NCBI GenBank assembly: GCA_017519865.1
Contig: JAFWRQ010000033.1
Span: forward strand, 1-64,000
DNA from: Bacteroidales bacterium
GTDB taxonomy: Bacteria > Bacteroidota > Bacteroidia > Bacteroidales > UBA932
Length of the DNA: 64,000 nucleotides
Reading direction: 5' to 3'
The position numbers were made by a program, and so were the translations under genes. Positions 24,712-32,860 of this stretch are shown one piece after another. The first letter of the stretch is position 1, and each line of letters starts with the position of its first letter. The notes under the pieces are model-generated. The model was given only the letters and a program-made list of their open reading frames with translations, searched no databases and was not told the DNA's origin.

Positions 24712-26451
24712 ATGCACAGAACATTGAGAATCATTCTCGCAGGACTGCTCATTGCAGCGTGCTGCGGTCCTAAGAACGGTGATTACCAGTTACATATCCT
24801 CACATCGAATGACGTGCACGGGACCTATTTCGACTCCACCTACGTGGACGGGAGCACCCAGAACTCGATGCTCGCCGCCTACTATTACGTGGACAGCGTG
24901 CGCAATGCCGTAGGCAAGGAGAACGTCGTCCTGCTGGATGACGGCGACTTCCTGCAGGGTAACAATGCAGCGTATTACTACAATTACGTGGAGACCGGGG
25001 TGCCGCACGTCTTCTCCCGTATGGTAGACTACATGGACTACGATGCAGTTACCTGGGGCAATCACGATGTCGAGCCCGGACACGACGTCTACGACCGCGT
25101 ATCCAAGGAAATCGAAGGTTTCGGCATACCTTTCCTCGGCGGCAACGCCATCCGAGAAGATAACGGGGAGCCATATTTCCCTATATATACCATACTGAAG
25201 AAGAACGGGCTCAAGGTCGCCGTGCTCGGCTTCAACAACGCCAACATCAAGGCCTGGCTCGACGAGGACATCTGGAGCGGAATGCGTTTCGAGTCCCTCC
25301 TGCCCCTTGTGCAGCAGGATGTCGACATGGTCATTGCAAAGGAGAAGCCGCAGGTGGTGATAGTCTGCGTGCATTCCGGTACCGGCGACGGTGACGGCGC
25401 AGTCCTCGAGAGCCAGGGAATGGACCTCTACAAGAGCCTGAAGGGCGTGGACGTTCTCGTCTGCGCGCACGACCACAGGCCTTTCGTGACCGACAACGGC
25501 AGCATCGCCCTGCTCAACTCCGGCAGCCACTCCCGCAACCTCGGCCACGGCATCGTAAATCTCAGCATCAAGAAAGGCAAGGTCGTGGCGAAATCGGTTT
25601 CTTCCGGGCTCATCGCCATCGACAAGGGCAAGGCTGACCCTGAGATGCGCAAGGCCTTCCAGAAGGACTATGAGGCCGTGAAGGCCTTCACCCTGCGCGA
25701 AGTCGGAGAACTGAAGGCAGACCTCAACCTCAGCGATGCATTTGCCGGTATGAGCGACTATCTCAACCTCATACACACTGTCAGCCTGGGGTGTGAGCCG
25801 GCCCAGATATCGGTGGCCGCTCCCCTCACCCAGCGCGGCGTCATCAAGGCCGGAAAGCTCGTATTCAACGACTTGTTCACCTTGTATCAGTATGAGAACC
25901 AACTGTTTGTCATCAAGATGAGCGGGCAAGAGGTCAAGGATTTCCTCGAGGCCTCCTACGACCTTTGGATCAGGACGGCATCCAATCCCGGCGACCGCGT
26001 GCTGAACATCCGCAACGCTCCCGACACCCGTACCGGACTCGAGCGCTGGTCTTTCGTGAATGCCAGTTTCAATTTCGACTCCATGGCAGGTATCAACTAT
26101 ACCGTGGATGTCACCAAGCCTGCAGGATCACGCATCAGCATCTCCTCCATGGCCGACGGCAGCGCATTCGACACAAACGCCACATACAATGTCGCCATGA
26201 CGTCCTACCGCGCATCCGGCGGAGGCGGCACCATGGACAAGATAGGCATCGATACCGACCGTATCGACGAAAGGGTTGTCAGGAAATATCCCGAAATACG
26301 GGAAATGATCTACGAGTATCTGAAGGAGCACGGGTCCATCGACCCTGCCGTCATCGGCGACCCTTCGGTCATCGGCCACTGGGAGTTTGTCCCGGAGCGC
26401 ATCACCGGCCCGGCCATCGCCCGCGACATGCGCCTCGTATTCGGCGACTAG
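24712..26451 (+). CDS. 5'-nucleotidase / UDP-sugar hydrolase family lipoprotein
   Basis: A 579-residue protein with a lipoprotein signal (MHRTLRIILAGLLIAACCG). The N-terminal calcineurin-like metallophosphatase domain has HILTSNDVHGTY, VVLLDDGDFLQGN, VTWGNHDVEPG, VCVHSGTGD and CAHDHRPF, i.e. the DxH, GD, GNHD and HxH metal ligands. The C-terminal 5_nucleotid_C domain has LVFNDLFTLYQYENQLFVIKMSGQEVKDFLE and MTSYRASGGGG. It dephosphorylates nucleotides or UDP-sugars outside the cytoplasm. Its TAG stop and that of ffh share one CTAG palindrome. Confidence 0.93.
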   Translation: MHRTLRIILAGLLIAACCGPKNGDYQLHILTSNDVHGTYFDSTYVDGSTQNSMLAAYYYVDSVRNAVGKENVVLLDDGDFLQGNNAAYYYNYVETGVPHVFSRMVDYMDYDAVTWGNHDVEPGHDVYDRVSKEIEGFGIPFLGGNAIREDNGEPYFPIYTILKKNGLKVAVLGFNNANIKAWLDEDIWSGMRFESLLPLVQQDVDMVIAKEKPQVVIVCVHSGTGDGDGAVLESQGMDLYKSLKGVDVLVCAHDHRPFVTDNGSIALLNSGSHSRNLGHGIVNLSIKKGKVVAKSVSSGLIAIDKGKADPEMRKAFQKDYEAVKAFTLREVGELKADLNLSDAFAGMSDYLNLIHTVSLGCEPAQISVAAPLTQRGVIKAGKLVFNDLFTLYQYENQLFVIKMSGQEVKDFLEASYDLWIRTASNPGDRVLNIRNAPDTRTGLERWSFVNASFNFDSMAGINYTVDVTKPAGSRISISSMADGSAFDTNATYNVAMTSYRASGGGGTMDKIGIDTDRIDERVVRKYPEIREMIYEYLKEHGSIDPAVIGDPSVIGHWEFVPERITGPAIARDMRLVFGD

Positions 26452-27776
26452 CGCCTGCGCATACCCTTGAGCTGCTGCATCAGGGAACCGTTGACAGCGG
26501 ATTTCATCATCTTGCGCGTGCCTTCGAACTGCTTTAGCAGACGGTTCACCTCCGGAAGGGAGGTTCCAGAGCCGTCTGCTATCCTTTTGCGGCGCGAACC
26601 GTTGATGATCTCGGGGTGCTGGCGCTCCTGGACGGTCATAGACTGGATGATGGCTTCCGTGGCCTTGTAGGCAGTCTTGTTGTCAATATCTACGTCCTTC
26701 AGAGCCTTGTCCATTCCGGGAAGCATGCCGGCGAGGTCCTTGATGTTTCCCATTTTCTTCACCTGCTGGATCTGGGCATAGAAGTCCTCGAGGGTGAACT
26801 GGTCCTTGGCGAGTTTTTTCTTCAACTCACGGGCCTGCTTCTCGTCGAACTGCTCCTGGGCCTTCTCGACGAGGGAGACGACGTCGCCCATTCCGAGGAT
26901 ACGGTCCGCAACGCGCGCCGGGTGGAAGACGTCCAGCGCCTCCATCTTCTCGCCCGTGGAGACGAACTTGATGGGCTTGCCGACGACGGCCTTTATCGAG
27001 AGGGCAGCACCTCCGCGGGTGTCGCCGTCCATCTTGGTCAGGACGACACCATCGAAATCCAGCCGGTCGTTGAAGGCCTTGGCCGTTTCGACGGCGTCCT
27101 GACCGGTCATCGCATCGACCACGAACAGGGTCTCGGTGGGATGGACGGCAGCATGCAGGGCGGAGATCTCATCCATGAGTTCCTGGTCGACCGCGAGGCG
27201 TCCGGCGGTATCTATGATCACGACGCTGTAGCCTTCGCTCTTCGCCATCCTGATGGCATTCTGCGCAATCTGAATCGGGTCCTTGACACCGTCCTCGGAG
27301 TAAACGGGGACATTGACCTGGGAACCGAGGGTCTTCAACTGGTCGATGGCGGCGGGCCTGAAAGTGTCGCAGGCCGCCAACAGGACCTTCATGCCCTTCT
27401 TGCTGCGGATGTGGTTGGCCAGTTTGGCTGCGAAGGTAGTCTTACCGGATCCGTTCAGACCGGCGACAAGGACGATGCCCGGCTGTCCCTTTACGTTGAT
27501 GTCGGTGAACTCGCTGCCCATGAACTCGGCCAGTTCGTCATGGACGATCTTGACCATCATCTGCTGCGGTTTGACCGCGGTCAGGACGTTCTGTCCCATG
27601 GCCTTGGCCTTCACCCGGTCGCAGAAGTCCTTGGCAACCTTATAGCTGACGTCCGCGTCGAGCAAAGCCCTGCGGATGTCTTTCAAGGTTTCGGCGACAT
27701 TGATGTCGGTTATCTTTCCTTCACCCTTAAGTATCTTGAAGGAGCGCTCAAGTCTCTCTGATAAATTCTCGAACAT
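26448..27776 (-). CDS. ffh: Signal recognition particle protein Ffh
   Basis: A 442-residue SRP54 GTPase. An N-terminal helical bundle is followed by the G domain (G1 AGLNGSGKTTFAAKLA, DTFRPAAIDQL, IIDTAGRLAVDQELMDE, VVLTKMDGDTRGGAALS, with GKPIKFVSTGEKMEAL). The Met-rich M domain occupies about 300-430 (MGNIKDLAGMLPGMDK, IINGSRRKRIADGSGT). It binds 4.5S RNA and signal sequences and delivers ribosomes to FtsY/SecYEG. It follows lysA by 14 bases and is probably in the same transcript. Confidence 0.97.
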   Translation of the reverse strand: MFENLSERLERSFKILKGEGKITDINVAETLKDIRRALLDADVSYKVAKDFCDRVKAKAMGQNVLTAVKPQQMMVKIVHDELAEFMGSEFTDINVKGQPGIVLVAGLNGSGKTTFAAKLANHIRSKKGMKVLLAACDTFRPAAIDQLKTLGSQVNVPVYSEDGVKDPIQIAQNAIRMAKSEGYSVVIIDTAGRLAVDQELMDEISALHAAVHPTETLFVVDAMTGQDAVETAKAFNDRLDFDGVVLTKMDGDTRGGAALSIKAVVGKPIKFVSTGEKMEALDVFHPARVADRILGMGDVVSLVEKAQEQFDEKQARELKKKLAKDQFTLEDFYAQIQQVKKMGNIKDLAGMLPGMDKALKDVDIDNKTAYKATEAIIQSMTVQERQHPEIINGSRRKRIADGSGTSLPEVNRLLKQFEGTRKMMKSAVNGSLMQQLKGMRRR

Positions 27777-27790
27777 ATTATTGTAAACTA

Positions 27791-28966
27791 TTATAATTCA
27801 TCGGAATACACCGCAGGGGCCAGGTCGCGCATATTGTACCTGCTGGCCATCGTGCGGCCGTAGGCGCCCGCGGAACGTATCGCCAGCAGGTCACCCCTGC
27901 GGGTCTGGCGGAGGATGCGTCCCTCGCCCCAGACGTCGCTGGACTCGCAGATGGGGCCCACGACATCGTATGCGCAATCCTTGGTATTATCCTTCCTGCA
28001 GTAAGATGCCGTGAGGTTCTCGACCTTATGATAGGCGCCGTAAAGCGCAGGCCTGATAAGGTCGTTCATGCCGGCATCCACTATGACGAAATTCTTGGTC
28101 CTGCCTTTCTTGACATATACCACCCTGGTAACGAGGGTGCCGCACTGTGCGACGACGGAGCGGCCGGGTTCGATGTGAAGCTTGTAAGCCCCGCCCTTGG
28201 GGAAACAGGAGCGCAGCGCTTTCATCCAGGTCTCGAAATCGGCTACAGGATGCCCATCGGGGTCATCGTAATCCACTCCGAGGCCGCCTCCGAGATCCAC
28301 GTGCTCCACTTTAAGGCCACGATCCTCGAACCATGACACCAATTCGCGGGCACACTTGGCTTCCAGCCCGAACACATTGGCGACATCGGTAATCTGTGAG
28401 CCGATATGGAACAGAAGGCCCTTGAAATCCAGGTTGGGACATGCCTTTAGCCGCTCGACAGCAGGCTCGAACTCGAAACGCGAAATGCCGAACTTGTTTT
28501 CTTCCAGCCCGGTCGTGATGTATTTATGGGTATGGGGATCGATATTGGGGTTGATACGGAGTGCGACGGGAGCCTTGACGCCCATCCCTCCGGCTATGGC
28601 GTCGATGACCTCCATCTCGGGGATGGACTCGACATTGAAGCAGCCGATACCGACCTCAAGTGATGTGCGGATCTCCTTGTCGGTCTTGCCAACGCCTGCC
28701 AGCATGATGTCGGAGGGCGCGAAGCCATTCTGCGCAGAGAGGACAACTTCATTGGCACTTACGCAGTCGGAGCCGAAGCCTCGGGCGGACAGCATCCGCA
28801 GGAGGCGCTCCTCGGAATTGGCCTTGACGGCATAATGGATCTTGATCCCGTAGGAGTCTGAAAGCGCGGCAAGCGCATCCGTCGTCCTGCGGAAAAGATC
28901 GATGTCGTAGAAGTAGAATGGGGTTTCCACTTCAGCGAATCTTTCAAAATCGTGAATGTCAAGCAT
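27791..28966 (-). CDS. lysA: Diaminopimelate decarboxylase
   Basis: A 391-residue fold-III PLP decarboxylase for the last step of lysine biosynthesis (meso-DAP to L-lysine). The PLP lysine is in IHYAVKANSEERLL; further blocks are GFGSDCVSANEV, INPNIDPHTHKYITTGLEENKFG, LHFHIGSQITD-like LLFHIGSQITD, HVDLGGGLGVDY, LHIEPGRSVVA, VDAGMNDLIRPALYGAYH, and GPICESSDVWGEGR with the catalytic Cys. ATG 28966 is preferred; the extension to 29008 overlaps the promoter region (TAAATTTG at 29003-28996). Confidence 0.96.
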   Translation of the reverse strand: MLDIHDFERFAEVETPFYFYDIDLFRRTTDALAALSDSYGIKIHYAVKANSEERLLRMLSARGFGSDCVSANEVVLSAQNGFAPSDIMLAGVGKTDKEIRTSLEVGIGCFNVESIPEMEVIDAIAGGMGVKAPVALRINPNIDPHTHKYITTGLEENKFGISRFEFEPAVERLKACPNLDFKGLLFHIGSQITDVANVFGLEAKCARELVSWFEDRGLKVEHVDLGGGLGVDYDDPDGHPVADFETWMKALRSCFPKGGAYKLHIEPGRSVVAQCGTLVTRVVYVKKGRTKNFVIVDAGMNDLIRPALYGAYHKVENLTASYCRKDNTKDCAYDVVGPICESSDVWGEGRILRQTRRGDLLAIRSAGAYGRTMASRYNMRDLAPAVYSDEL

Positions 28967-29049
28967 CGTTTTACGGTATTTGGTTTCAAAGATTACAAAT
29001 TTAGACAATTTTGCTAAATTTACCGAACAATTGACCCTTATGCTTGAAC

Positions 29050-29508
29050 ATGGACGTCAGAATGCACTATCTCCGCCTCCTCCGTGCATCATTCCGCAGG
29101 AATCCCGGCACACTACCGGCCCATAGAGCTATCGGCCTCACCTTGGCCGACTGGGTGCTATTCAGGGAATACTGGGACGAATCCGACAGCATGGAGGCCC
29201 TCGCCTTCCGGATCGGTGTAACACGCGAGGAACTGGCATCGTTCATCCGCAGCCGTCTCGGAGGGCGTTTCCTCACCCTGCGCAAGCGTCTTCGAGTCCA
29301 TGACGCCGGGGAGCTGCTGGTCCACGCTCCTGGAATGACCTTGGCAGAGATAGTACGGACGGTGGGTTTCCAGGACAAGAGCGACTTCCGGAAAGCGTTC
29401 GTCGAAGAAAAAGGCATGTCCCCCCGCTCGTGGAGAGAATGCCGTGGAAACAGGTTGCGCTACTGGATCAGAAGGATTCTGGGACAAGATAGAAATCATT
29501 GCCCCTGA
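29050..29508 (+). CDS. Small AraC-type helix-turn-helix protein
   Basis: A 152-residue protein consisting essentially of an AraC/XylS DNA-binding domain: MEALAFRIGVTREELASFIR (first HTH), then LRVHDAGELLVHAPGMTLAEIVRTVGFQDKSDFRKAFVEEKGMSPRSWRE (second HTH with the classic VGFxDxSxFxxxFxxxxGxSPxxWR signature). There is no sensor domain, so it may act as a stand-alone regulator. A TTG six bases upstream is a possible alternative start. Its 3' end overlaps the convergent lipoprotein gene by 41 bases. Target genes are unknown. Confidence 0.82.
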   Translation: MDVRMHYLRLLRASFRRNPGTLPAHRAIGLTLADWVLFREYWDESDSMEALAFRIGVTREELASFIRSRLGGRFLTLRKRLRVHDAGELLVHAPGMTLAEIVRTVGFQDKSDFRKAFVEEKGMSPRSWRECRGNRLRYWIRRILGQDRNHCP

Positions 29509-29941
29509 CTACATACGAATGCATGATGGCGTCGTATGCGTCGTTGTTGGGACGCAGGTAGAGTTCCTGCTCCATGGGCTTGAAATGAACCTTCCTCAAC
29601 GGGGAATCGTCAGAAACCTTCAGCACATAGAACACATTCTGCATGGTCATTACCCATGACTTGAAGAACTCGTATGTACCGTCGGCGCCGGTTTTTATCT
29701 CCGCGGAGAAAATGGGATCGCCGGAGCGGTCGGTATTATAATACCAGTATACGCTGACGGAAACGGTGATATCCTCGAGAGGGACTCCGGGCAACCATTC
29801 TGATGAATCGTATACAGTGCCGGAAACCGAGAAACTGCGGACCAGGAAGTCCTCAGGGTCATGCTTGTCGCATCCTGCCAATGCCGTGAGCAATGACAGA
29901 AAAACGAAAATGCGTATAAATGTCCTTATCGACTTTCCCAT
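29468..29941 (-). CDS. Lipoprotein with carboxypeptidase-regulatory-like (Ig-type) domain
   Basis: A 157-residue protein. MGKSIRTFIRIFVFLSLLTALAGCDK is a lipoprotein signal with Cys24. The mature part begins with a transthyretin/CarboxypepD_reg-like fold (VSGTVYDSS...LEDITVSVSVYWY...TGADGTYEFFKSW). I do not recognise a specific family. A TATATTTG -7 box lies at 29995-29988 and the ATG at 29941, giving a leader of about 40 bases; TTTG occurs 22 bases upstream of the box. It appears to be a monocistronic gene separate from the DUF2807 operon upstream. Confidence 0.7.
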   Translation of the reverse strand: MGKSIRTFIRIFVFLSLLTALAGCDKHDPEDFLVRSFSVSGTVYDSSEWLPGVPLEDITVSVSVYWYYNTDRSGDPIFSAEIKTGADGTYEFFKSWVMTMQNVFYVLKVSDDSPLRKVHFKPMEQELYLRPNNDAYDAIMHSYVVRGNDFYLVPESF

Positions 29942-30025
29942 CCGGTTTATGAGTAATACCGGTTCAGGTCAAAGATTACGTCCGGGGCAAATATACGCAT
30001 TTTCAGATAAAAACACACAAAAACG

Positions 30026-30733
30026 TTATTTTCTTTTGATTGAGCCCACTCCGGCCACGGATGAGGAGATATCCTGGCAGTCCAGTCTCGTAGCGTCGAT
30101 ATCGCCGGCGCCCTTGATGGAAAGGCTTGCGGACTCGGCCGTACCGACAAGGCGTACGTCTCCGGCGCCCATTATATCCACGCTCACTTTCCTGCATGAA
30201 AGGCCGTCCAAGCCGATGTCGCCGGCACCGCGGATGGATACGCTCACATCTCCTTCACAGCGGATGCTGCCGAACGTGACGTCACCGGCTCCGTTGACGT
30301 TTACGTCCATCCCGGTGCAAGCCAGGTCAGCGCAGTCAAAGTCGCCGGATCCGCTGATGGTCAGGCGTTCGAGTGTCGCGGAAGACGCGTTGACGGTTAT
30401 CTTTCCCATCGAATAATTCTTATTGTCGTCGAAACGGACCATAAGGACACCGTCATTGACCTGGAAGTTGAGCTTGTCGATGAAGTTGTCGGGAGCCTCT
30501 ACCGTTACGGAAGGCTCTCCGTCCGTCATATGATATACTACATCGGCGGAGATCAAGTCGCTGATACCGGTGAATTGGGGGACACTATATGTCCTGGTCA
30601 CCAGGTCCTTGCTGCCGACAATACGTTCGGAGCCGGAGCCATTGAAGACGTCCTTGTTTATCCTGATGAAAGTGCAGGAGGTTGCGGCGGCAAAGGCGCA
30701 CGCTATGATAATGAACGCAAAACTCTTTTTCAT
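30026..30733 (-). CDS. DUF2807 (putative auto-transporter adhesin, head GIN domain) lipoprotein
   Basis: A 235-residue protein. MKKSFAFIIIACAFAAATSC is a lipoprotein signal. The mature part is a right-handed beta-helix-like DUF2807 domain with evenly spaced turns, four of them GAGD (VNGAGDV, IRGAGDI, IMGAGDV, IKGAGDI) plus GSGD and GVGS variants. Family function is not established despite the adhesin label. The gene is 9 bases after the GntR gene, making it the last member of the ABC-permease-GntR-DUF2807 operon. Confidence 0.87.
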   Translation of the reverse strand: MKKSFAFIIIACAFAAATSCTFIRINKDVFNGSGSERIVGSKDLVTRTYSVPQFTGISDLISADVVYHMTDGEPSVTVEAPDNFIDKLNFQVNDGVLMVRFDDNKNYSMGKITVNASSATLERLTISGSGDFDCADLACTGMDVNVNGAGDVTFGSIRCEGDVSVSIRGAGDIGLDGLSCRKVSVDIMGAGDVRLVGTAESASLSIKGAGDIDATRLDCQDISSSVAGVGSIKRK

Positions 30734-30742
30734 ATTATTGCT

Positions 30743-31087
30743 TTACTGAATGTTGAATATATCCGATGGGGTGATGCCGAGAAGGTTCATGCGCTTGATG
30801 AAAGCGGGTGCTTCGTTCTCAAGGAATTCGCGGCGCTGCTGGGCCAGGATGATCTCCCTGGCGGGACCGGCCACGAAGTAGCCGATGCCGCGCTTGTTGT
30901 AGATAATGCCGGCGTCCGTGAGTTTCTCGTACGAACGGGCCACGGTATTCGGGTTCACGCCGATGGAGGCGCCATACTCGCGGACGGAGAGGATACGGCT
31001 CTCCGGGGCGAGCACCCCGCTCAGTATCTGCTCGCAGATGGCGTCGCAGATCTGGAGATAGATTGGTTTGTTGGGATCGAATTCCAT
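30743..31087 (-). CDS. GntR-family repressor, YtrA subgroup
   Basis: A 114-residue protein with an N-terminal GntR winged helix (IYLQICDAICEQILSGVLAPESRILSVREYGASIGVNPNTVARSYEKLTDAGIIYNKRGIGYFVA) and only a short C-terminal dimerisation helix pair, the YtrA layout that typically controls a linked ABC transporter. It lies 4 bases after the permease. The inverted repeat AGTGTA-N12-TACACT at 32761-32784, over the operon start site, is the likely operator, implying autoregulation. The inducing signal is unknown (cell-envelope stress in the Bacillus relative). Confidence 0.88.
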   Translation of the reverse strand: MEFDPNKPIYLQICDAICEQILSGVLAPESRILSVREYGASIGVNPNTVARSYEKLTDAGIIYNKRGIGYFVAGPAREIILAQQRREFLENEAPAFIKRMNLLGITPSDIFNIQ

Positions 31088-31091
31088 AGTA

Positions 31092-31907
31092 CTAATGTTT
31101 GATGGTCCTGACCCTAAAGTACAGTCCTGTAAGCAGGCCGCCTACCACGACAAGGAATAAGGTATTGATCAGGAAATTGGCCCAGAAGGCGGCTTTCTCC
31201 GACGTCAGGTTTTCCAGGAACGACTCGAAACCGCTGAAATCAAAGCTCTTGAACACGACTGCAGCGATAAGGGAAAGCAGCATGTTGAAGCCGATCAGGC
31301 AGAGGATGGTCTTTGCGGCTTTTCCCCGCTTGAAAATTATGGCTCCCAGCGCGAACGGAAGAACGCTCGTGCACCAGCTCATCCAGGTGCTGGCGATGGT
31401 CCCTCCCTTCGTGAAGTAAAGGAGACCGAGGTCATTGCCGTTTGTCAGGAACTGGGATAAGCCACCGCCGAGCTGACGGACGACAGAATCACCGTAAATG
31501 GGGACGATCCAATCCAACAGGATGTCACAGACAGAAAAGAGCCCGAGAACGACGACAGGAAGCACGATGCACAGCATGATGGCCATGGAAAGGAACTTCT
31601 CGAACGAAGATGCCGGGATCATCAGCCAGTCGGAACCGCTCCTGCGTTCGGTAATATGTCCGTAGAGTTTTACCGGTCCGGAAATGGCGACGATGATGAA
31701 AGAGAATACGAGGATGGCTACTTTCACAGGGAACGCGACTTCAGGAACACTGCCGGTGAAGACCAGTCCGAAAAGAGTATTGAATAAAAGTACGATGAGG
31801 GGCAGAAGGCCGATGGTCAGCGCCGACACGCCGAAAGTGTTCCGGGCGTTGTTGAGGTCATAGGCGAGATAGCGTCCGAACCTCTTGATATCGAATACGT
31901 TGTTCAT
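31092..31907 (-). CDS. ABC transporter permease-like membrane protein
   Basis: A 271-residue integral membrane protein with about six hydrophobic segments (VSALTIGLLPLIVLLFNTLF, VAILVFSFIIVAISGPV, MAIMLCIVLPVVVLGLFSV, a central WMSWCTSVLPFALGAIIF, ILCLIGFNMLLSLIAAVVF, and FLINTLFLVVVGGLLTGLYF). It resembles permeases paired with YtrA-type ATPases; the transported substrate is unknown. ATG 31907 is chosen over 31913 because a strong AGGAGG lies exactly 7 bases before it, unusual in this Bacteroidetes genome. It lies between the ATPase and GntR genes. Confidence 0.82.
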   Translation of the reverse strand: MNNVFDIKRFGRYLAYDLNNARNTFGVSALTIGLLPLIVLLFNTLFGLVFTGSVPEVAFPVKVAILVFSFIIVAISGPVKLYGHITERRSGSDWLMIPASSFEKFLSMAIMLCIVLPVVVLGLFSVCDILLDWIVPIYGDSVVRQLGGGLSQFLTNGNDLGLLYFTKGGTIASTWMSWCTSVLPFALGAIIFKRGKAAKTILCLIGFNMLLSLIAAVVFKSFDFSGFESFLENLTSEKAAFWANFLINTLFLVVVGGLLTGLYFRVRTIKH

Positions 31908-31914
31908 GATCATT

Positions 31915-31920
31915 CCTCCT
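31915..31920 (-). promoter_or_regulatory. Strong Shine-Dalgarno deciding the permease start
   Basis: AGGAGG on the minus strand, 7 bases before ATG 31907 and only 1 base before the alternative ATG 31913, so the inner start is favoured. Confidence 0.75.
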
Positions 31921-31924
31921 TTTC

Positions 31925-32752
31925 CTATTTGTTGAACATTCTCTTGATGAGGTCCTTGTGCCTGTGTACGGCATTGAAAAGGGCCTCGATGTTGACCTTG
32001 CTCTCCAGGCCTTCCGTGTTCATCAAGACCTGTATGAAGCCTCCGGGAAGCTGCTCCGAATACAGGGCTTCCTGACGAAGCGTGGTACCATAGTCGAAGT
32101 ACAGCTTTTCGGTGATTTCTTCGATGGTGGCGTTCATCAGGACGTCGCAGCGGTCGAGGATGATGATGGGATCGATGATGTTCTCCAGGTCACGCACCTG
32201 GTGGGTCGAGATGACGATGGTGGAGTCCTCGCTCGTATAGAGGCCGACAGCCTTGCGGAACTGGGCCTTGGACGGTATGTCCAGGCCGTTGGTAGGCTCA
32301 TCCATGAAGAGGTATTTGGTGTTGCAGGCGAGCGCGAAGGCAATATAAGTCTTCTTCAGCTGGCCGGCAGACATCTTGTTCATCTTCTTTTCGGGATCGG
32401 TCTCGAACTCTTTCATGATATTGACGAACTTGTCATAGTCAAACCCGGGCCAGAAACTGCCGGCATAGCGGGCGAAACGGGTCCCGGTCTGGTTGTACGG
32501 CATCACCTCGTCAGGAAGGTAGTATACAGACTGCAGCAGCGAAGGCTGGCGCTTGTAAGGATCGTACCCGTCGATGCAGACGGATCCCTGTCCGGCATTC
32601 TTCAGGCCGCAGAGCAGGGTCAGGAGCGTGGTCTTACCCACACCGTTCTCCCCCAGGAGGCCGTAGATGCGGCCTTCCTCCAAGTGGAGGGAGATGTTTT
32701 CCAGTACGGCGTTGGTGCCGTAGCTGAAGCTCAGATTCTTGATGTCTACCAT
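31925..32752 (-). CDS. ABC transporter ATP-binding protein
   Basis: A 275-residue ATPase: Walker A GLLGENGVGKTTLL, signature MSAGQLKK (departing from LSGGQ), Walker B KYLFMDEPTNGLD, and H-loop IVISTHQV. The C-terminal ~70 residues are specific to exporters of the YtrB/multidrug type. It energises the permease encoded 17 bases downstream. It is the first gene of the operon, with a consensus promoter and the GntR operator in a leader of about 28 bases. Confidence 0.93.
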   Translation of the reverse strand: MVDIKNLSFSYGTNAVLENISLHLEEGRIYGLLGENGVGKTTLLTLLCGLKNAGQGSVCIDGYDPYKRQPSLLQSVYYLPDEVMPYNQTGTRFARYAGSFWPGFDYDKFVNIMKEFETDPEKKMNKMSAGQLKKTYIAFALACNTKYLFMDEPTNGLDIPSKAQFRKAVGLYTSEDSTIVISTHQVRDLENIIDPIIILDRCDVLMNATIEEITEKLYFDYGTTLRQEALYSEQLPGGFIQVLMNTEGLESKVNIEALFNAVHRHKDLIKRMFNK

Positions 32753-32760
32753 ATTAATTT

Positions 32761-32784
32761 AGTGTATTAGTTTGCTATTACACT
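32761..32784. promoter_or_regulatory. Inverted repeat, probable operator for the GntR repressor
   Basis: AGTGTA (32761-32766), 12 bases, TACACT (32779-32784). The arms extend to 10 bp with one mismatch (AGTGTATTAG / CTATTACACT) around TTTG. The repeat begins two bases downstream of the -7 box and covers the expected start site near 32780, an ideal repressor position. The form resembles, from memory, the spaced AGTGTa...TACACT repeats reported for YtrA-type regulators. Confidence 0.72.
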
Positions 32785-32785
32785 G

Positions 32786-32816
32786 CAAAGGTACACACAA
32801 AAATGAAACCTCCAAA
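32786..32816 (-). promoter_or_regulatory. Promoter of the ABC-GntR-DUF2807 operon
   Basis: On the minus strand TTTG (32816-32813), 19 bases, TACCTTTG (32793-32786): both boxes match the Bacteroidetes consensus. The -33 box lies within the left-coordinate arm of the terminator hairpin that ends the upstream DUF4301 transcript. Confidence 0.85.
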
Positions 32817-32841
32817 ACTTTTTTGATTTTTTTGGAGGTTT
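32806..32841 (-). terminator. Terminator of the recF-DUF721-pdxB-DUF4301 operon
   Basis: A perfect 12-bp stem (AAACCTCCAAAA 32806-32817 with TTTTGGAGGTTT 32830-32841) around a 12-base loop; on the minus strand it is followed by CATTTTTG. It lies 19 bases after the DUF4301 stop. T-rich sequence on the plus side could also stop rightward transcription. Confidence 0.82.
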
Positions 32842-32860
32842 TTTACGAAAAATGTTTCTG

